Shown: one piece after another, positions 1 to 6,754 of the stretch
Layout of the letters: every line of letters begins with the position of its first letter
Position numbering within the stretch: position 1 is the first letter of the stretch
Origin: Lachnospiraceae bacterium UBA3785
GTDB taxonomy: Bacteria; Bacillota; Clostridia; Lachnospirales; Lachnospiraceae
NCBI GenBank assembly: GCA_002369495.1
Contig: DFFD01000132.1
Location: 1-9,298, forward strand
Length of the DNA stretch: 9,298 nucleotides
Direction of reading: 5' to 3'
The notes under the pieces: model-generated
The model's input: only the letters and a program-made list of their open reading frames with translations
Databases searched by the model: none
Told to the model about the DNA's origin: nothing
Made by a program: the position numbers and the translations under genes

Positions 1-206
1 TCGCCTACGTCTTCTTCACGACGGGTATCAAATACACCGACCCGGTCACGGCCTCGATCATCAACGCGCTCGAGCCGATCCTGAACCCGATCCTCGTGGC
101 GGTCTTCTATCACGAGATGCTCGGCCCGGTTTCCCTCGTCGGCGCGGCGATCGTCATCTGCGGGATTCTCTTCTACAATATCAAAAACATAAGAGCGAAG
201 GGCTGA
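1..206 (+). CDS. EamA/DMT-family transporter, 3' end only
   Basis: The reading frame begins at base 3, is open from the left window edge and stops at TGA 204-206, giving the last 67 residues of an integral membrane protein. The segment reads as the final two transmembrane helices of an EamA (drug/metabolite transporter, RhaT-like) domain. The pattern NALEPILNPILVAVF, followed by a short polar turn and a second hydrophobic helix (GAAIVICGILFYN) ending in a basic tail, is typical of the C-terminal half of this family. Family members export or exchange small metabolites; the substrate cannot be read from this fragment. Third codon positions are very G/C-rich, as in the aminotransferase and sugar genes to the right but unlike the genes that follow directly. 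No terminator is visible between this gene and the next. Confidence 0.85.
   Translation, partial: AYVFFTTGIKYTDPVTASIINALEPILNPILVAVFYHEMLGPVSLVGAAIVICGILFYNIKNIRAKG
151..179 (+). promoter_or_regulatory. possible sigma-A promoter for the HTH-STAND operon, inside the transporter 3' end
   Basis: TCGTCA (151-156, four of six matches to TTGACA) is followed by a 17-base spacer and TACAAT (174-179, five of six matches to TATAAT). Initiation would fall near 186, about 40 bases before the preferred ATG at 227. It lies in coding sequence, so it could be coincidence; the alternative is read-through from the transporter. Confidence 0.3.
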
Positions 207-226
207 CCCCAATGTCAAGGTGTAAA

Positions 227-1198
227 ATGGAAGAGTTTCAGGTGAACAGACAGCGTCTTCAGATCCTGGCCGAACAGGTGATTGCCATGAGTCTCAGCGT
301 TGAAAAACGTGAAGAGGAACTCTGGCTTGAAGACTGCTATCACAGGTTCTTAAGAAAGAGCGGCGCGAAGAGCCGCGAGGAGGGCGATCTTCTGTTATCT
401 CAGCGGATGGCAGGCGTTGCCGGAAAAGCCATGCCTGAATCCTCTTCTGCCGGTCTGAAGATCCGCTATTGGCGCACAGGGCGGCACTATCCGAAGAACC
501 GCGCTGTTTGCCGGGCCTTTGGACAGGCACTCGGCCTGGATGCGCAGGAGCGGCTTTTTCTTATGACCAGGTGGTTCAATCGTTCAGACCGATGCTTTGA
601 ACAGAAGGACATAAAAGATAAGGTGTATCTGGAACGTATTCGCATCCTGGAAAAGCTGAAGCAGGAATTCCTGGATAAACAGCGGCCGGAAGACCTTCTT
701 GCCATGTGTGCGCCCGGGACAGCGCCGGACGAAAACCTGCGCTACATATACTGCATTCACGCCTGCCGCTATTTAGGAAGCTCGTCCCGCAGGAGTATGC
801 GTGAGCCCATGTCTCACCTGGACACGCGAGGATATGAATATCAGTTCAGCCGGGAGATGAAGCTCATCGGTGAGATCTCACGCAGCACAATGATCCGCCA
901 CCTGTTGATCTTAGGGGCGCCTTTTATCAGCCGGGAACGCATGAATGGGTGGCTCACGGCGCTTGGTTACGCACCGCTTAAGAAAGCCTTTCGCCAGCCC
1001 GGCGGCGCTGCGACCGACCGGATGATCCTCGGCATCCTGGAAGAATATGAAAAGGAGTGCACCGGCCGCGGCCCCGTCTGGTGCATGGAATGGTTGCGGC
1101 AGACGGCGGGCATTTTGGACGATGCATTGGCAGGCGCCGGCTGTGCGGCGGTCAATCCCTTCCGTTTCAAACATATCACAGGAGGAAAGGATGACTGA
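227..1198 (+). CDS. uncharacterised protein with two helix-turn-helix-like segments, partner of the STAND ATPase
   Basis: I do not recognise this 323-aa protein as a named family. The start at 227 is preferred because CAAGG lies six bases upstream; an in-frame ATG at 212 would add five residues but has no visible ribosome binding site. It is soluble, rich in Arg, Lys, Glu and Leu, with no signal peptide or membrane segment. Residues about 77-116 (LKIRYWRTGRHYP, then RAFGQALGLDAQERLFLM) resemble an XRE-type helix-turn-helix such as those in Firmicute regulators. Residues about 225-255 (IRHLLILGAPFISRERMNGW followed by LTALGYAPL) look like a second, divergent copy of the same fold. It could be a DNA-binding regulator or an adaptor. 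The stop lies 8 bases inside the next gene, so the two are almost certainly translationally coupled and probably act together. Codon use is less G/C-biased at third positions than in the transporter upstream. Confidence 0.7.
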   Translation: MEEFQVNRQRLQILAEQVIAMSLSVEKREEELWLEDCYHRFLRKSGAKSREEGDLLLSQRMAGVAGKAMPESSSAGLKIRYWRTGRHYPKNRAVCRAFGQALGLDAQERLFLMTRWFNRSDRCFEQKDIKDKVYLERIRILEKLKQEFLDKQRPEDLLAMCAPGTAPDENLRYIYCIHACRYLGSSSRRSMREPMSHLDTRGYEYQFSREMKLIGEISRSTMIRHLLILGAPFISRERMNGWLTALGYAPLKKAFRQPGGAATDRMILGILEEYEKECTGRGPVWCMEWLRQTAGILDDALAGAGCAAVNPFRFKHITGGKDD

Positions 1199-3347
1199 AT
1201 CGAAATGCACGTATTCCGGAAACAAGCGAAAAACGGATTCGATCTATCAGCTGCAGTTGTCTTATGAACTGACAATGGACCGACTGCGTGAGGAGTATGC
1301 CGATACTCCGGCAGGTTACCATGATGATCTTGCCCGTGCCCTGGCGCGAGCGAGCATTGAACAGCGACAGGAAGAATGTCGGCTTATGGAAGGCGGTGAG
1401 GTGACGACACCCCCCTTTCCCGTTCAGCCCTTCACAGGAAGAAAACAGCAGCTGGAAACGATCCGGGACAGCCTGTGTCATGGATCCCGGATCCTTTTGA
1501 TCTCCGGGATGGGAGGCATCGGAAAAACTGCTCTGATGGCAGAGTACGCCCTCCGGTCGGAATCCGGTTCTTATCACAACACAAAGGATACTCCGCCTGC
1601 GTCCTATGATAAAATATTGTTCCTGCCGGCAGCAAAAGGGATCCGACAGGCTGTAACCGACGATGCGATCCTGACAATCTCCGGCATGCGCTGGTCTGCA
1701 CGCCGATACCGGTCTTACGCAGGCTATTTTCGCCATAAACTGGCAATCCTTCATCAGCTCGCTCAATCGAAGCGGCTCCTGATTTTGATAGACGATCTGC
1801 AGGAAATACGGCTTCGGGAGCTGGCGGCCCTGTTGGAATTACCGGCGGACATCCTGATTTCGAGCCGTCTGACAGAGCAGGCCTTTCACAGTCTTCCATC
1901 GGAACTGCAGCCTCGCCAGCTTCTCCTGCGAGAGATGTCCGAGGCAGAGCTTATGGCTATGGCAGAGCGCCTGAGACCAGACCTTTCTGCAGAGGATCAG
2001 CTCCGGTATTCGATTATCAGCAAAAAACTCCATGGGCATACTTTGTCCATGAAGCTCTGGCTGAACTCAGACGGTGCCGTGCCGGATGTGGGCACAAGGG
2101 GTGAAATATCCTTTCTGCCGCAGCGTCTCGAACCTGGCGCCAGGCTGCTTCTTATGGTCCTCTCCGTTCTTCCGCCTGAGGGTGTGCTTCGAACCTGGGC
2201 GGAGCGGGTCTGTGGTGTCGAACCAGGTCTTTCCGATCGCCTGGCTGCTCGCTCGCTGGTGCAGTTGAGTTCAGCTCCGGAAGACAGGCAGCGGATCTCG
2301 CTGCACCCCCTGATCCGGGATGAAGTCCGGCGCGTCCTCCGGCCGAACATGAAAAACTGCCGGCACTTTCTGGAAAAAGTGGCGGCCGATGTGGGAAACG
2401 CCTGGAACGAACCGCGAGAGGAAATGCTTCTGCGGCTGCCGGCTGTTCAAAGCATTCTGGAGGCTTTCCCGGAATGTCCCGCGTGGATGGCGCCCGCATT
2501 GGATAAGCTCCTCACGTTTCTGTGGGTGATGGAGGATTTCGAGGGGGCGGAACGGGGATACCTGAACCTGTTTGACAATGTAATGAAGTCCAGCGGCGAA
2601 CCGTCTCAGGAGACAGGATGGTTAGCGCTGCGCGTCGGCGCGGTATATCACAACTCGCTCCGTTTTGATACGGCGGAGACATGGTACGAACGGAGTCTTC
2701 AAAACTTTCGTCAGTGCCGGCCTCGGAGCAATGATTACTGGTGGAAGCGGATGGAGGCCTGCGGCAAGTGCACCCGTGGTCCGCTGTTTCGCGGTGAGAC
2801 AGACCGGGTACAGGCGTTGCTGGAGGAGGCAGAGACGATTTACCGGCAGGCTCCTGCAGAAGCCCGCTCCGATCGCCTTCTGCTGACCGAGGCCTACCAT
2901 TCCCGCCGCCGGGCGTCTTTCAGTCTGAAGCTTGGCCGCCTGGGGGAAGCCCAGGTCTACCGGCAGCGGATGCATAAAGAGATGGATCTGTATTTTTCCC
3001 GATGCGGAACAGAAGGACCGAAGCTGCTCGATCTGCGGGAGACCGATATCGAATTCGAGAAAGCGCTGGGTAATCTTGAAAAAGCGGCCGGATTTCTGGA
3101 AGAAAACCTGCGTGGTTTTATCCTGTACCGCGGCCCGGAGCATGAGGATACGCTCCACTGCATGGAACAGATGGCAGACACCCTTCTCACACAGGCACGG
3201 CAGGCCGAAACCTCGTCGTGGAAATCACAGGAAAACCTCCGCCGGGCACGGGAGCTGTATCTTCGGGTCGCGGCCGGCCTGCGCATACACTACCCCTATG
3301 AGGCCGGATGGCTGGGCCGGGTAAAAGAAAGGATCCGGGAGCTATAA
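1191..3347 (+). CDS. NB-ARC/STAND-type ATPase with TPR-like C-terminus
   Basis: This 718-aa protein starts at ATG 1191 behind GGAGGAAAGG (1181-1190), overlapping the upstream gene by 8 bases; a longer open frame upstream has no reason to be used. Residues 1-75 are a short helical lead with no recognisable effector. FTGRKQQL (81-88) is the usual entry to a STAND NTPase. Walker A is GMGGIGKT (106-113, Lys112), Walker B is LLILIDD (197-202), the sensor/arginine motif is ISSR (223-226), and HGHTLSMKL (281-289) sits at the GLPL-like position. A winged-helix region (about 310-390) ends in LHPLIRDEV, whose His372 matches the MHD-motif His. Residues about 475-718 are helical TPR-like repeats, expected to be the sensor. 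Such proteins are nucleotide-driven switches that oligomerise on ligand binding, as in MalT-type regulators and bacterial NLR/Avs-like defence proteins. The trigger and output here are unknown; without an effector domain, output probably goes through the adjacent proteins. Confidence 0.88.
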   Translation: MTESKCTYSGNKRKTDSIYQLQLSYELTMDRLREEYADTPAGYHDDLARALARASIEQRQEECRLMEGGEVTTPPFPVQPFTGRKQQLETIRDSLCHGSRILLISGMGGIGKTALMAEYALRSESGSYHNTKDTPPASYDKILFLPAAKGIRQAVTDDAILTISGMRWSARRYRSYAGYFRHKLAILHQLAQSKRLLILIDDLQEIRLRELAALLELPADILISSRLTEQAFHSLPSELQPRQLLLREMSEAELMAMAERLRPDLSAEDQLRYSIISKKLHGHTLSMKLWLNSDGAVPDVGTRGEISFLPQRLEPGARLLLMVLSVLPPEGVLRTWAERVCGVEPGLSDRLAARSLVQLSSAPEDRQRISLHPLIRDEVRRVLRPNMKNCRHFLEKVAADVGNAWNEPREEMLLRLPAVQSILEAFPECPAWMAPALDKLLTFLWVMEDFEGAERGYLNLFDNVMKSSGEPSQETGWLALRVGAVYHNSLRFDTAETWYERSLQNFRQCRPRSNDYWWKRMEACGKCTRGPLFRGETDRVQALLEEAETIYRQAPAEARSDRLLLTEAYHSRRRASFSLKLGRLGEAQVYRQRMHKEMDLYFSRCGTEGPKLLDLRETDIEFEKALGNLEKAAGFLEENLRGFILYRGPEHEDTLHCMEQMADTLLTQARQAETSSWKSQENLRRARELYLRVAAGLRIHYPYEAGWLGRVKERIREL

Positions 3348-3466
3348 TGGATTTTACGAATACATATTCTCCGAAGCTGCTGCAGAGCATCTTTGCATGG
3401 CTGAGATACAGGCAGCTCATGCGGCGCAGAGAACAGGATGTCATCCCGCTGCGGGCCGCGCGCTGA
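3347..3466 (+). CDS. small basic 39-residue protein coupled to the STAND gene
   Basis: This ORF starts at the ATG overlapping the STAND stop codon (TAATG, sharing base 3347). GGGAG at 3337-3341 gives a well-placed ribosome binding site five bases upstream. The product begins MDFTNTYSPKLLQSIFAW and continues with an Arg-rich stretch (LRYRQLMRRREQ), so it is a short amphipathic, strongly basic peptide without a clear membrane helix. No family is recognised. Position, coupling and the good ribosome binding site argue that it is translated as part of the module. It stops at TGA 3464-3466, but the -1 frame stays open from exactly that point for another 44 protein-like codons to 3597, so the gene may be longer with a frameshift (programmed, mutational or sequencing). 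It could be a regulatory peptide, a small effector or a remnant. Confidence 0.55.
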   Translation: MDFTNTYSPKLLQSIFAWLRYRQLMRRREQDVIPLRAAR

Positions 3467-3645
3467 TCGTTGGTTTTTGCCGTTATCCGCGCTTTGTTAA
3501 AATCGACATGGTTGCAGCGCAGGAATTATCATGGTATTTTCTGACTGCAGGATTTGTGAAGGATCTTCCCGACCGTATACGGGATTACACCGTTTGAAAA
3601 ATACCTGCAAAATAAAGAGATAAAAGAGATACAAGGAGGTCATGT
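3467..3645 (+). other. intergenic stretch with open remnant frame and weak promoter-like palindrome
   Basis: This 179-base gap holds three things. First, an open -1 frame continues from the 39-residue peptide and reads LIVGFCRYPRFVKIDMVAAQ to a stop at 3595-3597; it could alternatively start at ATG 3508 as a 29-residue peptide, though no ribosome binding site is seen there. Second, a weak promoter-like pair, TTGTGA (3554-3559) and TATACG (3576-3581) with 16-base spacing, includes the perfect 10-base palindrome CCGTATACGG (3573-3582), which could be an operator. Third, an A-rich leader (3597-3632) precedes AAGGAGGT (3633-3640), the ribosome binding site of the following membrane protein. None of the promoter elements is strong. 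Confidence 0.3.
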
Positions 3646-4188
3646 ATGCACATCGGAAGTATGGTTGTTACCTTTTTCTGCGCGGTTCTTTATGGGATCC
3701 TGAGCGGCGACTCGGACACCGGGATGGTGTCTTTGATTTTCTGCGTGCCGGTCACGCTGATCTGCACCATCGTCGGCCTGATCAAATCTGAGGGCAAGAC
3801 AAAGCTGCTCGTTATCCCGGTTCAGATCGTCATCTGGGCGGTGTGCGCGTTGCTTGGCGTGCATATATTCAAGGGGATGATCGCGATTGCGATCCTGGGC
3901 ATCGGCGCCTTAGTGCTTTTTCATTACTTCGGCAATATCTTCGGCTCCGGCAATAAGGACGCGGATGAGGAAATCAAAGTACAGCAGGATCCGGCGTTTG
4001 CCGACAGACTGCCCAACGAGTTGATTGACGAAGAGGGAAACCACTGGTTCCGGGATTACACAGGCTCGAACGTTGTCCGCTATCACTGCAATACAAACGG
4101 ACAGTCCACGGAGCTGTATGAAGGACAGACAACCGTTTACAGCAACCGGGCGGTCGGCAATGACGGCAGGGAATATCACTGGAACTGA
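3646..4188 (+). CDS. small membrane protein with C-terminal soluble domain, function unknown
   Basis: This 180-aa protein starts at ATG 3646, five bases after a near-perfect AAGGAGGT; the ATG at 3642 is out of frame. Four hydrophobic segments are visible at about residues 6-20, 26-47, 53-72 and 76-96, so it is probably a multi-pass inner-membrane protein. After an acidic linker (residues 103-112), the C-terminal 70 residues form a polar, likely beta-rich domain with Trp and Tyr. Two similar ends, VRYHCN (144-149) and REYHWN (175-180), hint at an internal repeat. I do not recognise the family and assign no function. It lies downstream of the STAND operon on the same strand and just before a strong terminator, so co-transcription is possible, though the 179-base gap and own strong ribosome binding site also allow independent expression. 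Confidence 0.8.
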   Translation: MHIGSMVVTFFCAVLYGILSGDSDTGMVSLIFCVPVTLICTIVGLIKSEGKTKLLVIPVQIVIWAVCALLGVHIFKGMIAIAILGIGALVLFHYFGNIFGSGNKDADEEIKVQQDPAFADRLPNELIDEEGNHWFRDYTGSNVVRYHCNTNGQSTELYEGQTTVYSNRAVGNDGREYHWN

Positions 4189-4222
4189 CCCGTGATACCC
4201 ATTGCGCATCGGCGTAATACTT

Positions 4223-4271
4223 AAAAACAGCGAGCGGTTCTTCTTTTCAGGAACCAGCTCGCTGTTTTTTT
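4223..4271 (+). terminator. strong intrinsic terminator, probably bidirectional
   Basis: AAAACAGCGAGC plus GGTTC pairs with GAACC plus GCTCGCTGTTTT, leaving one bulged A and a ten-base loop (4241-4250). A run of T (4265-4271) follows, and the A run on the left arm gives a T run on the opposite strand. It closes transcription of the unit 227-4188 and insulates the aminotransferase gene. Confidence 0.92.
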
Positions 4272-4352
4272 ATGAGACGCTGCCGGATTCACTCCTTCGC
4301 AGTCAGATCACTCAACCATCCACCGCCTCTGGCGCTCCCCCCGAAAACCTGC

Positions 4353-4391
4353 TATACTCATACCATAAAAACCCGGCCGCTGCAGGCCGGG
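4353..4391 (+). promoter_or_regulatory. possible -10 element and 5' UTR hairpin of the MalY/PatB gene
   Basis: TATACT (4353-4358) is a good -10 hexamer after the terminator, but no convincing -35 box is found 16-18 bases upstream. Just after the expected start point, CCCGGCC (4372-4378) and GGCCGGG (4385-4391) form a seven-pair G/C hairpin with a six-base loop, ending three bases before the AAAAGGAG ribosome binding site (4394-4401). A hairpin near the transcript's 5' end could stabilise the mRNA or tune translation. It has no T run and is not a terminator. Confidence 0.35.
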
Positions 4392-4406
4392 GCAAAAGGA
4401 GCTTCT

Positions 4407-5609
4407 ATGAGATACGATTTCACCAGCATTATGGACCGCCGCGGCCGCGACGCGCTCGCCGTCGACGCTGTCGGGAAAATGAACGGCTTTGCACCCTCCG
4501 CGCCGGATCCCGGCTTTGATGTGATCCCCATGTGGGTTGCGGATATGAATTTTCCGACTCTCCCCGCGATCCAGGAGGCGATTATAAGGAGAACGGAGCA
4601 CCCGGCGTTCGGGTATTTTGAGACCTCCGACGACTACTATGACGCCATCATCCGCTGGCACCGCCGCCGGAACGGCGTCTCCGGCCTCACCCGGGAGGCC
4701 ATCGGCTACGAGAACGGAGTCCTGGGCGGTGTCGTGAGCGCATTAAACGTCCTCTGCTCCCGGGGAGACAACGTGCTTCTCCACTCCCCGACCTACATCG
4801 GCTTTACGGGAGCGCTCGAAAACAACGGCTATCACATCGTCCTGAGCCCCCTTAGGATCGATGAGGGCGTCTGGCGCATGGACTTCGAGGATATGGAGAA
4901 AAAGATCCGCGACAATCACATCCACGCGGCCGTTTTCTGCTCCCCGCACAACCCCTGCGGCCGCGTCTGGGAGCGCTGGGAGCTTGAGGAGGCCTTCCGC
5001 ATTTTCGAAAAATACCATGTGACCGTCATCAGCGACGAGATCTGGTCCGACATCATCCTCTCCGGGCACCGGCACATCCCGTCCCACAGCGTGAGCGAAT
5101 ACGCGAAAATGCACACCGTCTCCCTCTACGCGCCTTCGAAGACCTTCAATCTCGCCGGCCTCATCGGGAGCTACCACATCATCTTCGATCCGCTTCTTCG
5201 CGACCGCATCGCAAAGGAATCTTCGCTCTGCCACTACAACGCCATCAATGTGCTCTCCATGCACGCGCTCATCGGCGCTTACTCGAAGGAAGGGTACGTC
5301 TGGGTCGACGAACTCTGCGACGTTCTCACCCAAAACGTAAAATACGCAGCCGGCTTCATCCGCTCGAACTTCGAGGGAGTGAGCGTCCGGGTCCCCGAAG
5401 GGACCTACATGCTCTTTGCCGACTGCGAAAAATGGCTCCTCTCCCACGGAAAAACGCTCCGCGAGCTTGAGGAAATGTGCTGGCGCGTCGGCGTCGCTGT
5501 CCAGGACGGCGCGATGTTCCACGGGCCCTCACACCTCCGCATCAATCTCGCGCTCCCGCTCTCGCGGGTGCAGGAAGCCATGGAGAGACTCCGGAAATAT
5601 GTCTTTTAA
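4407..5609 (+). CDS. MalY/PatB family PLP-dependent C-S lyase / aminotransferase
   Basis: This is a complete 400-aa fold-type I PLP enzyme. The start at 4407 is chosen because AAAAGGAG lies five bases upstream and the N-terminus (MRYDFTSIMDRRG) matches the family; the frame is open further upstream but without a ribosome binding site. Visible motifs are PMWVADMNF (41-49, substrate-side loop), SPHNPCGRVW (179-188, the MalY/PatB signature), SDEIWSD (209-215, Asp210 contacting the PLP nitrogen), APSKTFNLAGL (242-252, Lys245 as the Schiff-base lysine) and HLRINLALP (376-384, Arg378 binding the substrate carboxylate). Family members cleave cystathionine or cysteine to pyruvate, ammonia and a thiol or sulfide; some also transaminate. 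Exact substrate preference cannot be read from sequence. It has the G/C-ending codon style of the sugar operon and converges on it, with 17 bases between the two stop codons. Confidence 0.93.
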   Translation: MRYDFTSIMDRRGRDALAVDAVGKMNGFAPSAPDPGFDVIPMWVADMNFPTLPAIQEAIIRRTEHPAFGYFETSDDYYDAIIRWHRRRNGVSGLTREAIGYENGVLGGVVSALNVLCSRGDNVLLHSPTYIGFTGALENNGYHIVLSPLRIDEGVWRMDFEDMEKKIRDNHIHAAVFCSPHNPCGRVWERWELEEAFRIFEKYHVTVISDEIWSDIILSGHRHIPSHSVSEYAKMHTVSLYAPSKTFNLAGLIGSYHIIFDPLLRDRIAKESSLCHYNAINVLSMHALIGAYSKEGYVWVDELCDVLTQNVKYAAGFIRSNFEGVSVRVPEGTYMLFADCEKWLLSHGKTLRELEEMCWRVGVAVQDGAMFHGPSHLRINLALPLSRVQEAMERLRKYVF

Positions 5610-5626
5610 ACTTATGTAAACCTTTT

Positions 5627-6742
5627 TCAGAAGAGGATCTTGTCCATCGTGAACATTGCCGCCGGACCGATGTAATCGTCCCGGTCCGCAAGGCTGGTGT
5701 GCAGGATCCTCTTCTCGTCGTAAGCGGGATCATAGGCCTTGCAGGCGTCGATCAGCATTGTCCGGAGGGCTTCGTTGTCCGCCAGCTTTCCGAACATGAC
5801 GATTCGGTTCGGAGCGAGAATCGTGCTCGAATTGACGATGCTCCGGGCAAACTGGTCTATACCCTTGCCGAGGGTATCCTGGTCCGCCGCTTCCCGCAGC
5901 GCTTTCTCCGAGACCAGGGTCTCAAGGCAGCCTCTCCGGCCGCACACGCACTTCTTTCCCCTGGGTTTCACGATTACGTGACCGAGCTCCGCGGTTTTTC
6001 CGTGCCGCCCGTGATAGACGCCTCCGTCGATGATCACGGAGCTGCCGACGCCGGGGCCCCATTTGATGATCAGGAGGTCGTCGTGGACCCTCCCCGATCC
6101 GAACACCAGCTCCGCCGTCGCAAAGGCGTCGACGTTGTTCTCAACAAGGACGCGGAGACCGAGCCGCTCCCCAGCGATTTTCCTTATGTCAACCTCTCTG
6201 TCCCAGATGCCGTACGCATGGCGGGAAATGCCGTTCTCCCTGTCCACAAACCCCGTCACGGCAAACGCCAGGCACTCGATCCTGTCTCGGGCCGGCTCCG
6301 CAAGCTCCCCGGCGAGCTCCTCGCAGATCCCGCAGATGCGCTCCAGAAAAATTTCCGGCTCTGCCTCCCCGTCGGTATCGATCTGCCGGATGAGGAGGCG
6401 CTTATCGCTTCCCTCCACGATATTTCCCATGAAATCGCAGACTGCAATCGTGGTCCTGTCCGGCTCCGCGTTGACCGCGAAGGTCAGGAACCGGCCGGCG
6501 TCTATGTCGAGAAGAACCTCTCTGCGCCCGGGTCCGGTGGGCTTTTCGGGCATGATCCCGATCTCTTTCAGGATCCCCTCCTCAATGAGAGCAGTCGTGA
6601 TCTGCGTCACGCTCGCCTGTGTGAGCCCGGAGGCGGCGGAAATCGCCTTTCTCGAGGACGGCCCCTTGTTGTTGATGTGCTTCAGGATGAGAGAACGGTT
6701 CTGCTGCCGCACCTGTCCCATGTTCATGCCGGTCTTATTCAT
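5627..6742 (-). CDS. ROK-family transcriptional repressor (NagC/XylR type)
   Basis: This 371-aa regulator is the last gene of the right-hand operon. Its ATG (6740-6742) lies behind AAGGAG (6751-6756), which overlaps the stop codon of the isomerase. Residues about 10-62 form a MarR-like winged helix (SRKAISAASGLTQASVTQIT region). The remainder is a ROK sugar-sensing domain with the zinc motif ELGH plus CVCGRRGCLE (His255, Cys265, Cys267, Cys272). The position holding the catalytic Asp of ROK kinases (ENDAN) reads ENNVDA, with Asn203, and the DIGGT-like phosphate loop is degenerate (DIDAG), so it should bind a sugar without phosphorylating it. By position it probably represses this operon in response to the imported sugar or an early intermediate; that is inference. 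No operator is visible because the operon promoter lies beyond the right edge. Confidence 0.92.
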   Translation of the reverse strand: MNKTGMNMGQVRQQNRSLILKHINNKGPSSRKAISAASGLTQASVTQITTALIEEGILKEIGIMPEKPTGPGRREVLLDIDAGRFLTFAVNAEPDRTTIAVCDFMGNIVEGSDKRLLIRQIDTDGEAEPEIFLERICGICEELAGELAEPARDRIECLAFAVTGFVDRENGISRHAYGIWDREVDIRKIAGERLGLRVLVENNVDAFATAELVFGSGRVHDDLLIIKWGPGVGSSVIIDGGVYHGRHGKTAELGHVIVKPRGKKCVCGRRGCLETLVSEKALREAADQDTLGKGIDQFARSIVNSSTILAPNRIVMFGKLADNEALRTMLIDACKAYDPAYDEKRILHTSLADRDDYIGPAAMFTMDKILF

Positions 6743-6754
6743 TTCGCAATCTCC

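Noticed and set aside
1047..1190. Upstream extension of the STAND frame
   Set aside because: It lies in another frame inside the preceding gene and has no ribosome binding site, whereas GGAGG sits right before ATG 1191.
3397..3597. 66-codon + strand ORF starting inside the 39-residue peptide gene
   Set aside because: Its first third is out of frame with the better-placed micro-ORF and has no ribosome binding site. Only the part after 3463 looks protein-like, and it is treated as a possible frameshifted extension instead.
4743..5522. 259-codon open frame on the - strand inside the aminotransferase gene
   Set aside because: It is a shadow of a well-supported PLP enzyme, rich in Asp, Val and Glu with no recognisable motifs.
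5629..5715. 11-base inverted repeat (AGAAGAGGATC and GATCCTCTTCT) at the 3' end of the ROK gene
   Set aside because: The arms are 65 bases apart and both encode real ROK codons; there is no T run. An 11-base match is not surprising in a window of this size, so it is not called a terminator.
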